From assembly GCA_002724815.1 (NCBI GenBank), contig PBPV01000100.1, forward strand, positions 1 through 7,043: a DNA stretch of 7,043 nt. Direction: 5' to 3'. This document shows, in pieces, positions 1-5,317 of the stretch (the first letter of the stretch is position 1; each line of letters starts with the position of its first letter). The notes beneath the pieces were generated by a model that searched no databases, was not told the DNA's origin, and was given only the letters and a program-made list of their open reading frames with translations. The DNA comes from Methanobacteriota archaeon (GTDB taxonomy: Archaea > Thermoplasmatota > Poseidoniia > Poseidoniales > Thalassarchaeaceae). The translations under genes and the position numbers were made by a program.

Positions 1-1
1 C

Positions 2-88
2 AGCGAAAACCACTTGGGTTCATACAGAGATGCAATCGGCAACATCCCCGGGATTTCAGCCTACTTTGCAGACAAGTACAACAGCTGA
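2..88 (+). CDS. C-terminal end of a gene, probably an ABC substrate-binding protein
   Basis: An open frame enters from the left edge and stops at TGA 86-88. It leaves 28 visible residues ending in ISAYFADKYNS, with the earlier pieces GSYRDA and GNIPG. The composition looks like real protein, and the other two forward frames give poorer peptides. No domain can be read in such a short tail. The assignment as a PhnD-type phosphonate/phosphate-binding protein is inferred from position only: it lies directly upstream of an ATPase and a permease on the same strand, in the common phnD-phnC-phnE order. A gap of 78 bases, holding a strong hairpin, separates it from phnC. That arrangement is common where the abundant binding protein is expressed above the membrane parts. 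The 5' end lies outside the window. Confidence 0.55.
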   Translation, partial: SENHLGSYRDAIGNIPGISAYFADKYNS

Positions 89-100
89 AATCAACACTTA

Positions 101-129
101 TTCGGCCCAGCCCTTAGGGCTGGGCCGAA
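101..129 (+). promoter_or_regulatory. Perfect 13-bp intercistronic stem-loop
   Basis: The 13 bases at 101-113 (TTCGGCCCAGCCC) are an exact reverse complement of 117-129, with a 3-base TTA loop. The stem is very GC rich compared with its surroundings. No T-tract follows (CAGACCCTTGAAAAAG), so it does not look like an intrinsic terminator. Lying between the presumed binding-protein gene and phnC, it probably protects the 3' end of the upstream message or dampens read-through into phnCE. The role is inferred; the structure is read directly. Confidence 0.7.
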
Positions 130-166
130 CAGACCCTTGAAAAAGACCTGCGGGTTGCGCTGAACC

Positions 167-829
167 ATGGCAAGTCCAATTCTGACCATTCGAGATGGTT
201 CGATTGGATTTGAGAACGACAAGCCTCTGCTAGTTGACGTGAACCTTGAGTTGCATCCCGGAGAGATTGTTGGCGTGATTGGTCGCTCCGGCATTGGCAA
301 GAGCACTTTGCTGCGAACCATTGCTGGATTAATTTCTCCGATTTCAGGAGAGATCACAACCCCGACTGAACGTGGAGATATTGGTTACATTCCGCAACGA
401 CTCGGTTTGGTCAATCACCAAACTGTCGGTTACAATGTGATGATGGGTGCATTGCCTAGGGCCCCTTTTTGGCAAACCCTGTTTTCTCTACCGGGTTTTG
501 AGTTACGACAATCTGCTCGTGATGCTATTGAAGCCGTGGGTTTGACGGACAAGGTTCTCGATTCGATAACTCAATTGTCGGGTGGACAACAGCAACGTGT
601 CGCTATCGCCCGCTCAATGGTTCAGCAACCGCAATTGTTGCTTGCCGATGAATGCCTGGGCGAGTTGGATTCAGAGACTGCAAAAGAAATCATTCAACTG
701 TTGCAGCAGTTGGCGAATCAAAGCAATATTGCGATCATTATTGTCGATCACAACCCCGTTCGTGTCGCCACCTTTTGCGATCGTGTGTTGCAGGTGAAAG
801 GCACTCGGATTGAGGAGGCGGAACTGTGA
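167..829 (+). CDS. phnC: Phosphonate/phosphite-type ABC transporter ATP-binding protein PhnC
   Basis: This is a 220-residue ABC ATPase that energises import of a phosphonate-like anion at the inner face of the membrane. All nucleotide-binding motifs are present in order: Walker A GRSGIGKST (39-47), Q-loop YIPQ (Q77), signature LSGGQ (137-141) running into QQRVAIARSMVQQP, Walker B LLLADE (157-162), D-loop GELD (165-168) and H-loop VDH (H195). PhnC-like traits are the NVMMGALPR stretch, the WQTLFSLPGF insert, and VGLTDK ahead of the signature. The usual proline after the Walker B glutamate is cysteine (C163). The length is slightly short for PhnC, with little C-terminal tail. The start at 167 puts the first beta strand at residues 5-8; no strong Shine-Dalgarno precedes it. 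Its stop overlaps the phnE start. A phosphite or other oxyanion substrate cannot be excluded. Confidence 0.88.
   Translation: MASPILTIRDGSIGFENDKPLLVDVNLELHPGEIVGVIGRSGIGKSTLLRTIAGLISPISGEITTPTERGDIGYIPQRLGLVNHQTVGYNVMMGALPRAPFWQTLFSLPGFELRQSARDAIEAVGLTDKVLDSITQLSGGQQQRVAIARSMVQQPQLLLADECLGELDSETAKEIIQLLQQLANQSNIAIIIVDHNPVRVATFCDRVLQVKGTRIEEAEL
812..818 (+). promoter_or_regulatory. Shine-Dalgarno site for phnE
   Basis: GAGGAGG at 812-818 lies inside the last codons of phnC, 7 bases before GTG 826. This strong match to the 16S tail fixes the GTG as the phnE start and supports translational coupling across the GTGA overlap. Confidence 0.75.
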
Positions 830-1722
830 AGCTGCTCCAGCACCTGAAGAGGCGACCGAGCGTTCTGATCTACACATTCTTCGCTTTCCTTGCCGTGTTG
901 ATTTCCAACAAATTGGGAATTTCCATCGGCAATTTGAACCAAGCCTGGGTCAATGCAGGCGTACTGTGGTCGGAAATGTTCCCTCCCGATTTTAGTGTGG
1001 TCACCGAGCGTGCCTCATGGACTCAAACAGAGTGCAATTGGGAGGCCGATTGGGCTTGCAGTGCCGCCATTCATGGCTTGGTCGAAACCATTCAGATTGC
1101 CTTTTTGGCCACACTATTTGGGATGTTGCTCTCACTCCCTCTTTCGATGATGGCCGCACACAATCTCTCACCCATTGGGTTGTCCGTAGTCACTCGCAAT
1201 CTACTCGCCGGCCTACGCGTTCTTCCCTCATTGGTTTGGGCCCTGATTTTTGTCATCATGTTTGGACCAGGCCCATTGGCAGGTGTATTGGCCATGACGC
1301 TGTACACTGTAGGTTATCTCGGCAAATTGCAATATGAGGCATTGGAAGGAATTAGCCGGTACCCCCTCGAGGCTGCTAGAGCCATGGGTCTACCTCGTTG
1401 GCAAGTCGCTCGCTATTTTGCATTGCCAGAGGCTAGCAATGCCATTCTCAGTCAAATTTTATTCATGTTTGAGTACAACATTCGGCACGGCTCCGTGATC
1501 GGGATTGTCGGTGCTGGAGGCATTGGTTGGTACCTCAGCAACTATCTCGGTGTATTCTCGCGCTACGACCGTGCTCTAGCGTTGATTCTTGTGATTTACA
1601 TTGCGGTTGTCATTATCGATCAAATTTCGTTAAGCATTCGCCATCGATTTATGGACAGTGAAACCCATGCGCCACGAGCCAGATGGCGCGAGATCATCCC
1701 CTTCATTTCAAAGAGAGAGTGA
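826..1722 (+). CDS. phnE: Phosphonate-type ABC transporter permease PhnE
   Basis: This 298-residue integral membrane permease pairs with PhnC to form the import channel. The visible hydrophobic segments are about 12-28, 88-110, 132-147, 150-166, 208-240 (broken by charged residues) and 250-268. Between the first two lies a loop of about 60 residues, containing FPPDF (52-56) and two cysteines (C70, C78), probably on the outside. The EAA loop that docks on the ATPase is clear: EALEGISRYPLEAARAMGLP (171-190), followed by LPEA. PhnE-family signatures include LRVLPSLVWALIFV (130-143), FEYNIR (215-220) and GIVGAGGIG (226-234). The start is GTG, sharing GTGA with the phnC stop and preceded by GAGGAGG. 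The charged C-terminal tail (SETHAPRARWRE) is cytoplasmic. The length is normal for the family. Confidence 0.9.
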   Translation: MKLLQHLKRRPSVLIYTFFAFLAVLISNKLGISIGNLNQAWVNAGVLWSEMFPPDFSVVTERASWTQTECNWEADWACSAAIHGLVETIQIAFLATLFGMLLSLPLSMMAAHNLSPIGLSVVTRNLLAGLRVLPSLVWALIFVIMFGPGPLAGVLAMTLYTVGYLGKLQYEALEGISRYPLEAARAMGLPRWQVARYFALPEASNAILSQILFMFEYNIRHGSVIGIVGAGGIGWYLSNYLGVFSRYDRALALILVIYIAVVIIDQISLSIRHRFMDSETHAPRARWREIIPFISKRE

Positions 1723-1726
1723 TATT

Positions 1727-2647
1727 TTGGTCAATTGGAAAACAATCGCTACGGTTACGGTTTGCATGCTAATGTTGGGCGCAGGATATTGGTATCACCT
1801 GATCAGTTCATTTGAATCGGATCTTGGGACAAACAATTCGATTCAAATGGAAGACAATCCGATGTCGCTTTCCAACGCAAGTGACGATCATTTACTCTCG
1901 ATTTCATTCGATCAAGGTGACGATGATTTGGGATGGACGCACACATCCATTGTGTTGGTCGATGAAAACCGAGAATATGCCTGCACACTGAGCGGGCAAT
2001 CGTCGATTGAACAACAAGATGGCAAAGTCCAGTCAAGACTGAATTCGGACGGTCAAACATTCACAATCATGGTTGATGCCACATCTGAAGCGAACTTTAC
2101 GAAATTATCACTAGTGAATATGCAGGAATCCGGAGATGAGAATTTTTCCCTTCGTTTTTCAAAGACCGACATTTTTCTCTCAGAAAATCTCTCATGGATT
2201 GCCCTTGACAATGTTGAATTTGATGAAGTAACAGAGATACCAGATGGCACTTTCTCCAATGACACGTCTGAACGACTGGAATGGTATGATTACGATTTTT
2301 CAACCCACCGAGTCATGCCGAAAGATCAAGTGTATCTGATTGAAGAAGGACAAACCATCTACAAACTACAGTTCCTAAACTACTACAATGAGGCCGATGA
2401 ATCACGCCATGTAACGTTGATTGTATCCCATTTGTCGGGTGAACCAATTCCGGCTCTGAATGACCCAAATCTGATTCAATCCTCTCCTTGTATCATCGTG
2501 GATGATGACAATGTGTGGTACCACAATGAAACCATTGAATTGCATGAAAATGGGTTTGACATCTGCTCAACGAATTGTACACTTGAAGTGCAAATCAATT
2601 ACGAAAGCCGACGTGTTAAGGGCAGTTCTCAAATTGCCTTGAGCTAG
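1727..2647 (+). CDS. Membrane-anchored extracytoplasmic protein with a HmuY-like domain
   Basis: I prefer TTG 1727, 4 bases after the phnE stop and behind a purine run (AAGAGAGAG, 1711-1719). It gives 306 residues that start directly with a membrane anchor (residues 5-22, IATVTVCMLMLGAGYWY). An ATG at 1658 would add 23 polar residues and overlap phnE by 65 bases. After the anchor the protein is acidic and polar, with eight N-x-S/T sequons and a cysteine-containing tail, so it probably faces outward. Residues about 186-234 read EWYDYDFSTHRV, PKDQVYLIEEG, YKLQFLNYYNEADES and HVTLIVS. This resembles the HmuY family, named for a secreted bacterial haem-binding protein. Only one obvious histidine (H194) falls in a HmuY-like position, so haem binding is not claimed. 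The first half (SISFDQGDDDLGW, EYACTLSG) I cannot place. Its position suggests co-transcription with phnCE. Confidence 0.72.
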   Translation: MVNWKTIATVTVCMLMLGAGYWYHLISSFESDLGTNNSIQMEDNPMSLSNASDDHLLSISFDQGDDDLGWTHTSIVLVDENREYACTLSGQSSIEQQDGKVQSRLNSDGQTFTIMVDATSEANFTKLSLVNMQESGDENFSLRFSKTDIFLSENLSWIALDNVEFDEVTEIPDGTFSNDTSERLEWYDYDFSTHRVMPKDQVYLIEEGQTIYKLQFLNYYNEADESRHVTLIVSHLSGEPIPALNDPNLIQSSPCIIVDDDNVWYHNETIELHENGFDICSTNCTLEVQINYESRRVKGSSQIALS

Positions 2648-2649
2648 GA

Positions 2650-2871
2650 TTAGTGCTCCGCACTGATGCGGATCGCTCCATCCTCGTAGTGAACGTAGAT
2701 GTTGTTGGGAATCTTACTGGTCAAAGCTGCAAGCGCTTCATTGACTTCCTCTTTGGTGACCTTGAATGCCTTGGCCGCACGAGCGGCTTTCCAAGGCACT
2801 TCTTCGAAATCAGATTGGCGAATCCACTCGAACAAGCGAGTCTCAAATTCGGTCAAGTCCTCAAAGGCCAT
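2650..2871 (-). CDS. Small conserved-looking protein, possibly winged-helix fold
   Basis: This 73-residue soluble, charged protein has no signal peptide or membrane segment. Predicted helices cover roughly 5-17 (LTEFETRLFEWIR), 26-35 (PWKAARAAKAF) and 39-50 (TKEEVNEALAAL). They are followed by two short strands, NIYVHYED and AIRISAEH. Three helices and a beta hairpin is the layout of small winged-helix DNA-binding domains, and the middle part (WKAARAAKAFKVTKEEV) reads like a helix-turn-helix. No specific family is recognised. It begins 33 bases after the gpsA stop on the same strand, so it is probably on the gpsA transcript. Its stop is only 2 bp from the stop of the convergent transporter-operon gene. 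The other reading of this DNA gives no plausible protein. Confidence 0.7.
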   Translation of the reverse strand: MAFEDLTEFETRLFEWIRQSDFEEVPWKAARAAKAFKVTKEEVNEALAALTSKIPNNIYVHYEDGAIRISAEH

Positions 2872-2904
2872 ACCTCGCCCACAGGGTCAAGGGACTTGAG
2901 GCTT

Positions 2905-3909
2905 TCACAGGACAGATTCAGCCATCGAACGCACACATTCAGGTGCCGTAATCTCTCCATCGAGCAATGCGCACAGTGAATTGATGAAAGGAACATCACA
3001 ACCGACCATGTTTGCTCTTTCAGCAAACATTCGGGCTGCCCGAACTCCCTCAGCAACCATGTGCATCTCCGCAAGTCCCTCTTCCAGAGACTTGCCCGAG
3101 CCCAATTTTTCGCCCAGTGTTCGATTTCGAGATCGTGGACTGGCACTGGTCACGTACAAGTCACCCAATCCTGCAGGTCCGAATGCGGTTTCCGGTTGAG
3201 CCCCCATCAATGGCAACAGTCGTTGCCCTTCTGCAAATCCAATGGTCACCAAGGCCGCCTTGAGATTGTCCCCGCCAATGGAATCTCGCAATCCATCGAC
3301 AACACCACAAGAAAGCGCGACCGTATTCTTGTACGCACCCCACAATTCACAGCCCACGGCATCTTGACTTGGCATCAAGATGAGACAATCGGTCGAGAGT
3401 CGTTCTGTGATTCGGGTGGCCACCGAAATGTCGTGGCCTGCCACCATGGCGGTGGTAATCACACCTCGGGCCACTTCAGGCGCAATGGTGGGTCCAGTCA
3501 GGACAACCACAGGGTTGGACAATCCAGCCGCAGATAGTTTGGCTTCAATCGCTTCCGAAATCAGACCGGAACCGCCTTCTTCGGGAGGGGCCAACCCCTT
3601 GGCAAGATCGAGAATCACGTGAGAGGGTCGCAAGTGCGGAATCACATCGTCAATGACAGACAAAATGACACCACTCGGCAGAGCCATCACCAGCAACTCG
3701 CTGGCCTCAATGGCTTCTCCAATGTCCATGGTGACGTCCATCTTCAAAGGGACGCCTGGGAGGTACTTGCTGTTCTCTCCCTTTTCCATGATGGAGCCGT
3801 ACACTTCCTCTTCAACGGTCCATCCAATCACTTGGTGCGAATCGTTGGCCCATGACAGAGCGAGTGCTGTACCCCAGTTACCCATTCCAAGAACTGCAAT
3901 TCGGGACAT
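2905..3909 (-). CDS. gpsA: NAD(P)-dependent glycerol-3-phosphate dehydrogenase GpsA
   Basis: The enzyme interconverts dihydroxyacetone phosphate and sn-glycerol 3-phosphate in the cytoplasm, supplying the lipid backbone. From ATG 3909 it is 334 residues, the usual family length. The N-terminal Rossmann fold shows SRIAVLGMGNWGTALA (2-17), with LPSG (78-81) and a conserved KG (K104). TGPTIAPEVARG (138-149) is the family's S/T-G-P-x-x-A-x-E-V motif. The C-terminal domain has AYKN (catalytic K194, N195), GDNLKAAL (213-220), GPAGLGD with D250, T254, SPRSRNR (R261, N262) and VAEGVRAA (285-292). All expected active-site residues are present. An upstream in-frame ATG at 3954 adds 15 residues unlike the family; a TATA-like box sits about 33 bases before that ATG, so the longer start is possible. 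If the host is archaeal this enzyme is notable, because most archaea make glycerol-1-phosphate. Confidence 0.94.
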   Translation of the reverse strand: MSRIAVLGMGNWGTALALSWANDSHQVIGWTVEEEVYGSIMEKGENSKYLPGVPLKMDVTMDIGEAIEASELLVMALPSGVILSVIDDVIPHLRPSHVILDLAKGLAPPEEGGSGLISEAIEAKLSAAGLSNPVVVLTGPTIAPEVARGVITTAMVAGHDISVATRITERLSTDCLILMPSQDAVGCELWGAYKNTVALSCGVVDGLRDSIGGDNLKAALVTIGFAEGQRLLPLMGAQPETAFGPAGLGDLYVTSASPRSRNRTLGEKLGSGKSLEEGLAEMHMVAEGVRAARMFAERANMVGCDVPFINSLCALLDGEITAPECVRSMAESVL

Positions 3910-3982
3910 TGTTCGCCGGCCCAAAGCCTGAGCATTTGACAGTTGCCTCTTCATCCGGCTTCATCGCTACATTCTAAGCAGT

Positions 3983-3993
3983 GTGTATAGGAG
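3983..3993 (-). promoter_or_regulatory. TATA-like promoter of gpsA
   Basis: Read on the minus strand, CTCCTATACAC (3993-3983) holds a TATA core centred near 3987. Transcription would then start near 3961, just before the longer gpsA start at 3954 and about 50 bases before the preferred start at 3909. The core CTCCTATAC is repeated exactly on the plus strand at 4124-4132, before the small gene. It assumes archaeal promoter rules, which is an inference. Confidence 0.4.
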
Positions 3994-4003
3994 CGAGGGT
4001 CAA

Positions 4004-4090
4004 GCAGGGGTTGCCAAGCTTGGTCAACGGCGCTGGGTTTAGGTCCCAGTCCTCAGTGGTTCGCAGGTTCAAATCCTGCCCCCTGCACCA
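4004..4090 (+). tRNA. tRNA-Leu, anticodon UAG
   Basis: This is a complete class II tRNA of 87 bases. The acceptor stem GCAGGGG (4004-4010) pairs with CCCCTGC (4080-4086), followed by discriminator A4087 and an encoded CCA (4088-4090). The anticodon stem CTGGG (4033-4037) pairs with CCCAG (4045-4049) around loop TTTAGGT, giving anticodon TAG and G37. A long variable arm (about 4050-4061, CCTCAGTGG) precedes the T arm GCAGG-TTCAAAT-CCTGC (4063-4079). The long arm, the anticodon and A73 all agree with leucine. No intron is present. No convincing own TATA box lies at the expected distance; TTCTAAG at 3972-3978 is the weak candidate. Confidence 0.96.
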
Positions 4091-4117
4091 ATAATAACTC
4101 ATTACGCGCGCACATTC

Positions 4118-4149
4118 GTGACTCTCCTATACGGAGTGAGGAGAGTCAC
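4118..4149 (+). promoter_or_regulatory. 11-bp inverted repeat around a TATA-like box and the ribosome site of the next gene
   Basis: GTGACTCTCCT (4118-4128) is an exact reverse complement of AGGAGAGTCAC (4139-4149), spaced by 10 bases. The left arm and spacer contain CTCCTATAC (4124-4132), a TATA-like box 22-23 bases before ATG 4152. The right arm contains AGGAG (4139-4143), a Shine-Dalgarno 8 bases before that ATG. A second, shorter hairpin, GAGTGA (4134-4139) with TCACTC (4146-4151), would compete with the first. It could be a repressor operator across the promoter, or an RNA element hiding the ribosome site on transcripts reading through from the tRNA. Confidence 0.6.
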
Positions 4150-4151
4150 TC

Positions 4152-4445
4152 ATGGATCAATGGAAGGAAAAAAAGTGGGACAAGTTGCCCTCAGAAAGGA
4201 GGCAAGCCATGCTATTTGCAATCGATGAAATCATTGAGAATAATATGGTCGTCTATCCCTGTGGTACGACTGGTGCGAAACCAAGTAAAGTAATTCAAGA
4301 GGCAAAAGAGAATGGATATTCTGAGGCGTTGTGCCGAAAAATCATACAAATGATGGAAGATCAAATGATGATTTTTTGCAGCGTTCGATTGATCCATCGT
4401 TTCAGTGATGTTCAGGAATTGTGGCCCGAATATTCTATGGAATAA
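4152..4445 (+). CDS. Small uncharacterised protein, possibly helix-turn-helix
   Basis: This is a 97-residue soluble protein with no signal or membrane segment and no family I recognise. Residues 12-30 (LPSERRQAMLFAIDEIIEN) form a likely amphipathic helix. They are followed by a short MVVYPCGTTG turn and then PSKVIQEAKENGYSEALCRKI and IQMMEDQMMIF. The last part, with two helices separated by a glycine and then a hydrophobic strand, resembles a winged-helix domain. Three features mark the gene as real: the AGGAG site 8 bases before the ATG, the TATA-like box upstream, and the perfect inverted repeat covering both. If it is a DNA-binding protein, that palindrome would be an obvious autoregulatory site. 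It converges on the repeat lipoprotein gene, with 23 bases between the two stops. Confidence 0.68.
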   Translation: MDQWKEKKWDKLPSERRQAMLFAIDEIIENNMVVYPCGTTGAKPSKVIQEAKENGYSEALCRKIIQMMEDQMMIFCSVRLIHRFSDVQELWPEYSME

Positions 4446-4468
4446 CTGGGAAGATGCCAATATCGATT

Positions 4469-5242
4469 TCAGGGTTGGCCCCAAGTATGGTGGTTTCGAA
4501 TGACAACCCAGTTTGCCCCACCATCGATTGTCAGAGCTGTTTCAGTGTAAGAAACCTCACCATGTACTGCATCGTACGTGGTGTTGACGTAGGTGCTGTG
4601 TAGGCTTTCCTGTCCGGTGACGCGACCGTCAGCGTCGTAGGTGTAATTCGTCTCAATGCCCATGGTTTCGGTTTGAGTCATGAGGCCGTTGATCCAGGTT
4701 TGGTTGGTGTCGATAGTGATCCATGTCGCGCCTCCATCCACTGTAGTGCTGGTGGACAAAACGGTGGGGTTTCCGTTGACGTCATAGGTTGTGTTCAGGT
4801 ACGTGCTGTGCAAGGTTTCCTGCACGGTGACCCGCCCGTCGGTGTCGTAAGTGTAATTCGTCTCAATGCCCATGGTTTCGGTTTGAGTCATGAGGCCGTT
4901 GGCCCAGGTTTGGTTGGTGTCGATGGATGTCCACGTCACGCCTCCGTCCACCGAAGTGGTGGCGGTGATTACGACCGGGTGGCCGTTAGCATCGTAGGAA
5001 GTGTTCAAGAAGTTCCAGCCCGATGATTCGACGCTCACCACGCGACAATCGGAGTCGTAGGAATAGTTCTGGTGACTCATGAAAATCCCTGGTGCATCCA
5101 TCGATTCCATGGAGGTCTGCAGCAGAGCAAAGCAGGAACCGTCGGGTTGAATCGTTGAAATTTCGTCAGCGTCATTCCCGACACATCCTGTCAACGGAAA
5201 CAACATCACCAGAAACAATAGAAAAATTCGTTCCATTCGCAT
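4469..5242 (-). CDS. Secreted lipoprotein made of YD-type 70-residue tandem repeats
   Basis: From ATG 5242 the protein has 257 residues. It opens with a signal peptide MRMERIFLLFLVMLFP and lipobox LTGC (Cys20), so it is probably a surface lipoprotein. ATG 5254 and 5236 are alternatives; 5242 is favoured by a TATA-like TTTAAAC about 26 bases upstream. Residues 80-149 and 150-219 are near-identical repeats, and 220-257 is a shorter diverged third copy. Each has NTxYDxNG, VDGGxTW, DTNQTWxNGLMTQTETMG, then TNYTYDxDGRVT and HSTY. The YDxDGRV pieces match the YD/RHS repeat pattern of extracellular proteins, but there is no RHS core or toxin domain here. Eight N-x-S/T sequons recur with the repeats. 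Function is unknown; adhesion or a surface display role is a guess. Confidence 0.82.
   Translation of the reverse strand: MRMERIFLLFLVMLFPLTGCVGNDADEISTIQPDGSCFALLQTSMESMDAPGIFMSHQNYSYDSDCRVVSVESSGWNFLNTSYDANGHPVVITATTSVDGGVTWTSIDTNQTWANGLMTQTETMGIETNYTYDTDGRVTVQETLHSTYLNTTYDVNGNPTVLSTSTTVDGGATWITIDTNQTWINGLMTQTETMGIETNYTYDADGRVTGQESLHSTYVNTTYDAVHGEVSYTETALTIDGGANWVVIRNHHTWGQP
4586..5005 (-). repeat. Two tandem 210-bp coding repeats
   Basis: The copies at 4586-4795 and 4796-5005 align without gaps at a 210-base offset. Counting 4591-4800 against 4801-5010 by eye gives about 41 differences in 210. The differences are uneven: 4641-4691 and 4851-4901 are identical over 51 bases and the next 21-base match follows after two changes. 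A short diverged third copy continues towards 4472. Confidence 0.88.
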
Positions 5243-5254
5243 GTTTTTTTGCAT

Positions 5255-5285
5255 GATTGATTTTAGTTTAAATCAATCGTTGATT
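5255..5285 (-). promoter_or_regulatory. Overlapping GATT inverted repeats upstream of the repeat lipoprotein
   Basis: GATTGATTT (5255-5263) is inverted as AAATCAATC (5270-5278), with a 6-base spacer. The second arm overlaps another palindrome, AATCAA-TCG-TTGATT (5271-5285). The minus-strand TATA-like TTTAAAC (5272-5266) lies between the arms, about 26 bases before ATG 5242. Three half-sites around a promoter suggest an operator, but the DNA is AT rich and chance matches are possible. Confidence 0.35.
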
Positions 5286-5317
5286 CAACTTGTAAATAGG
5301 CGAAAATCATTGCAGAA

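Noticed and set aside
101..129. Hairpin as an intrinsic terminator
   Set aside because: No T-tract follows, and phnC is expected to be expressed with its partner genes.
3061..3537. Long plus-strand frames inside the gpsA region, including 158 residues at 3061-3537
   Set aside because: They lie antisense to a clear GpsA and have low-quality sequence rich in H, S, R and Q with no domain. They are shadow frames.
3878..3964. A 28-codon minus-strand frame from ATG 3964 overlapping the gpsA start, as a possible leader peptide
   Set aside because: It has no regulatory codon run or Shine-Dalgarno, and its sequence is explained by overlap with the gpsA N-terminus.
4004..4151. tRNA-Leu 3' end plus the following inverted repeat as an integration (att) site
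   Set aside because: No integrase gene and no second copy of the tRNA 3' end is visible in the window, and the gene after it is not phage-like.
4673..5026. 117-residue plus-strand frame opposite the repeat lipoprotein
   Set aside because: Its repetitive sequence is the complement of the 210-bp repeats. It has no signal or family match, while the minus strand has a signal peptide and lipobox.
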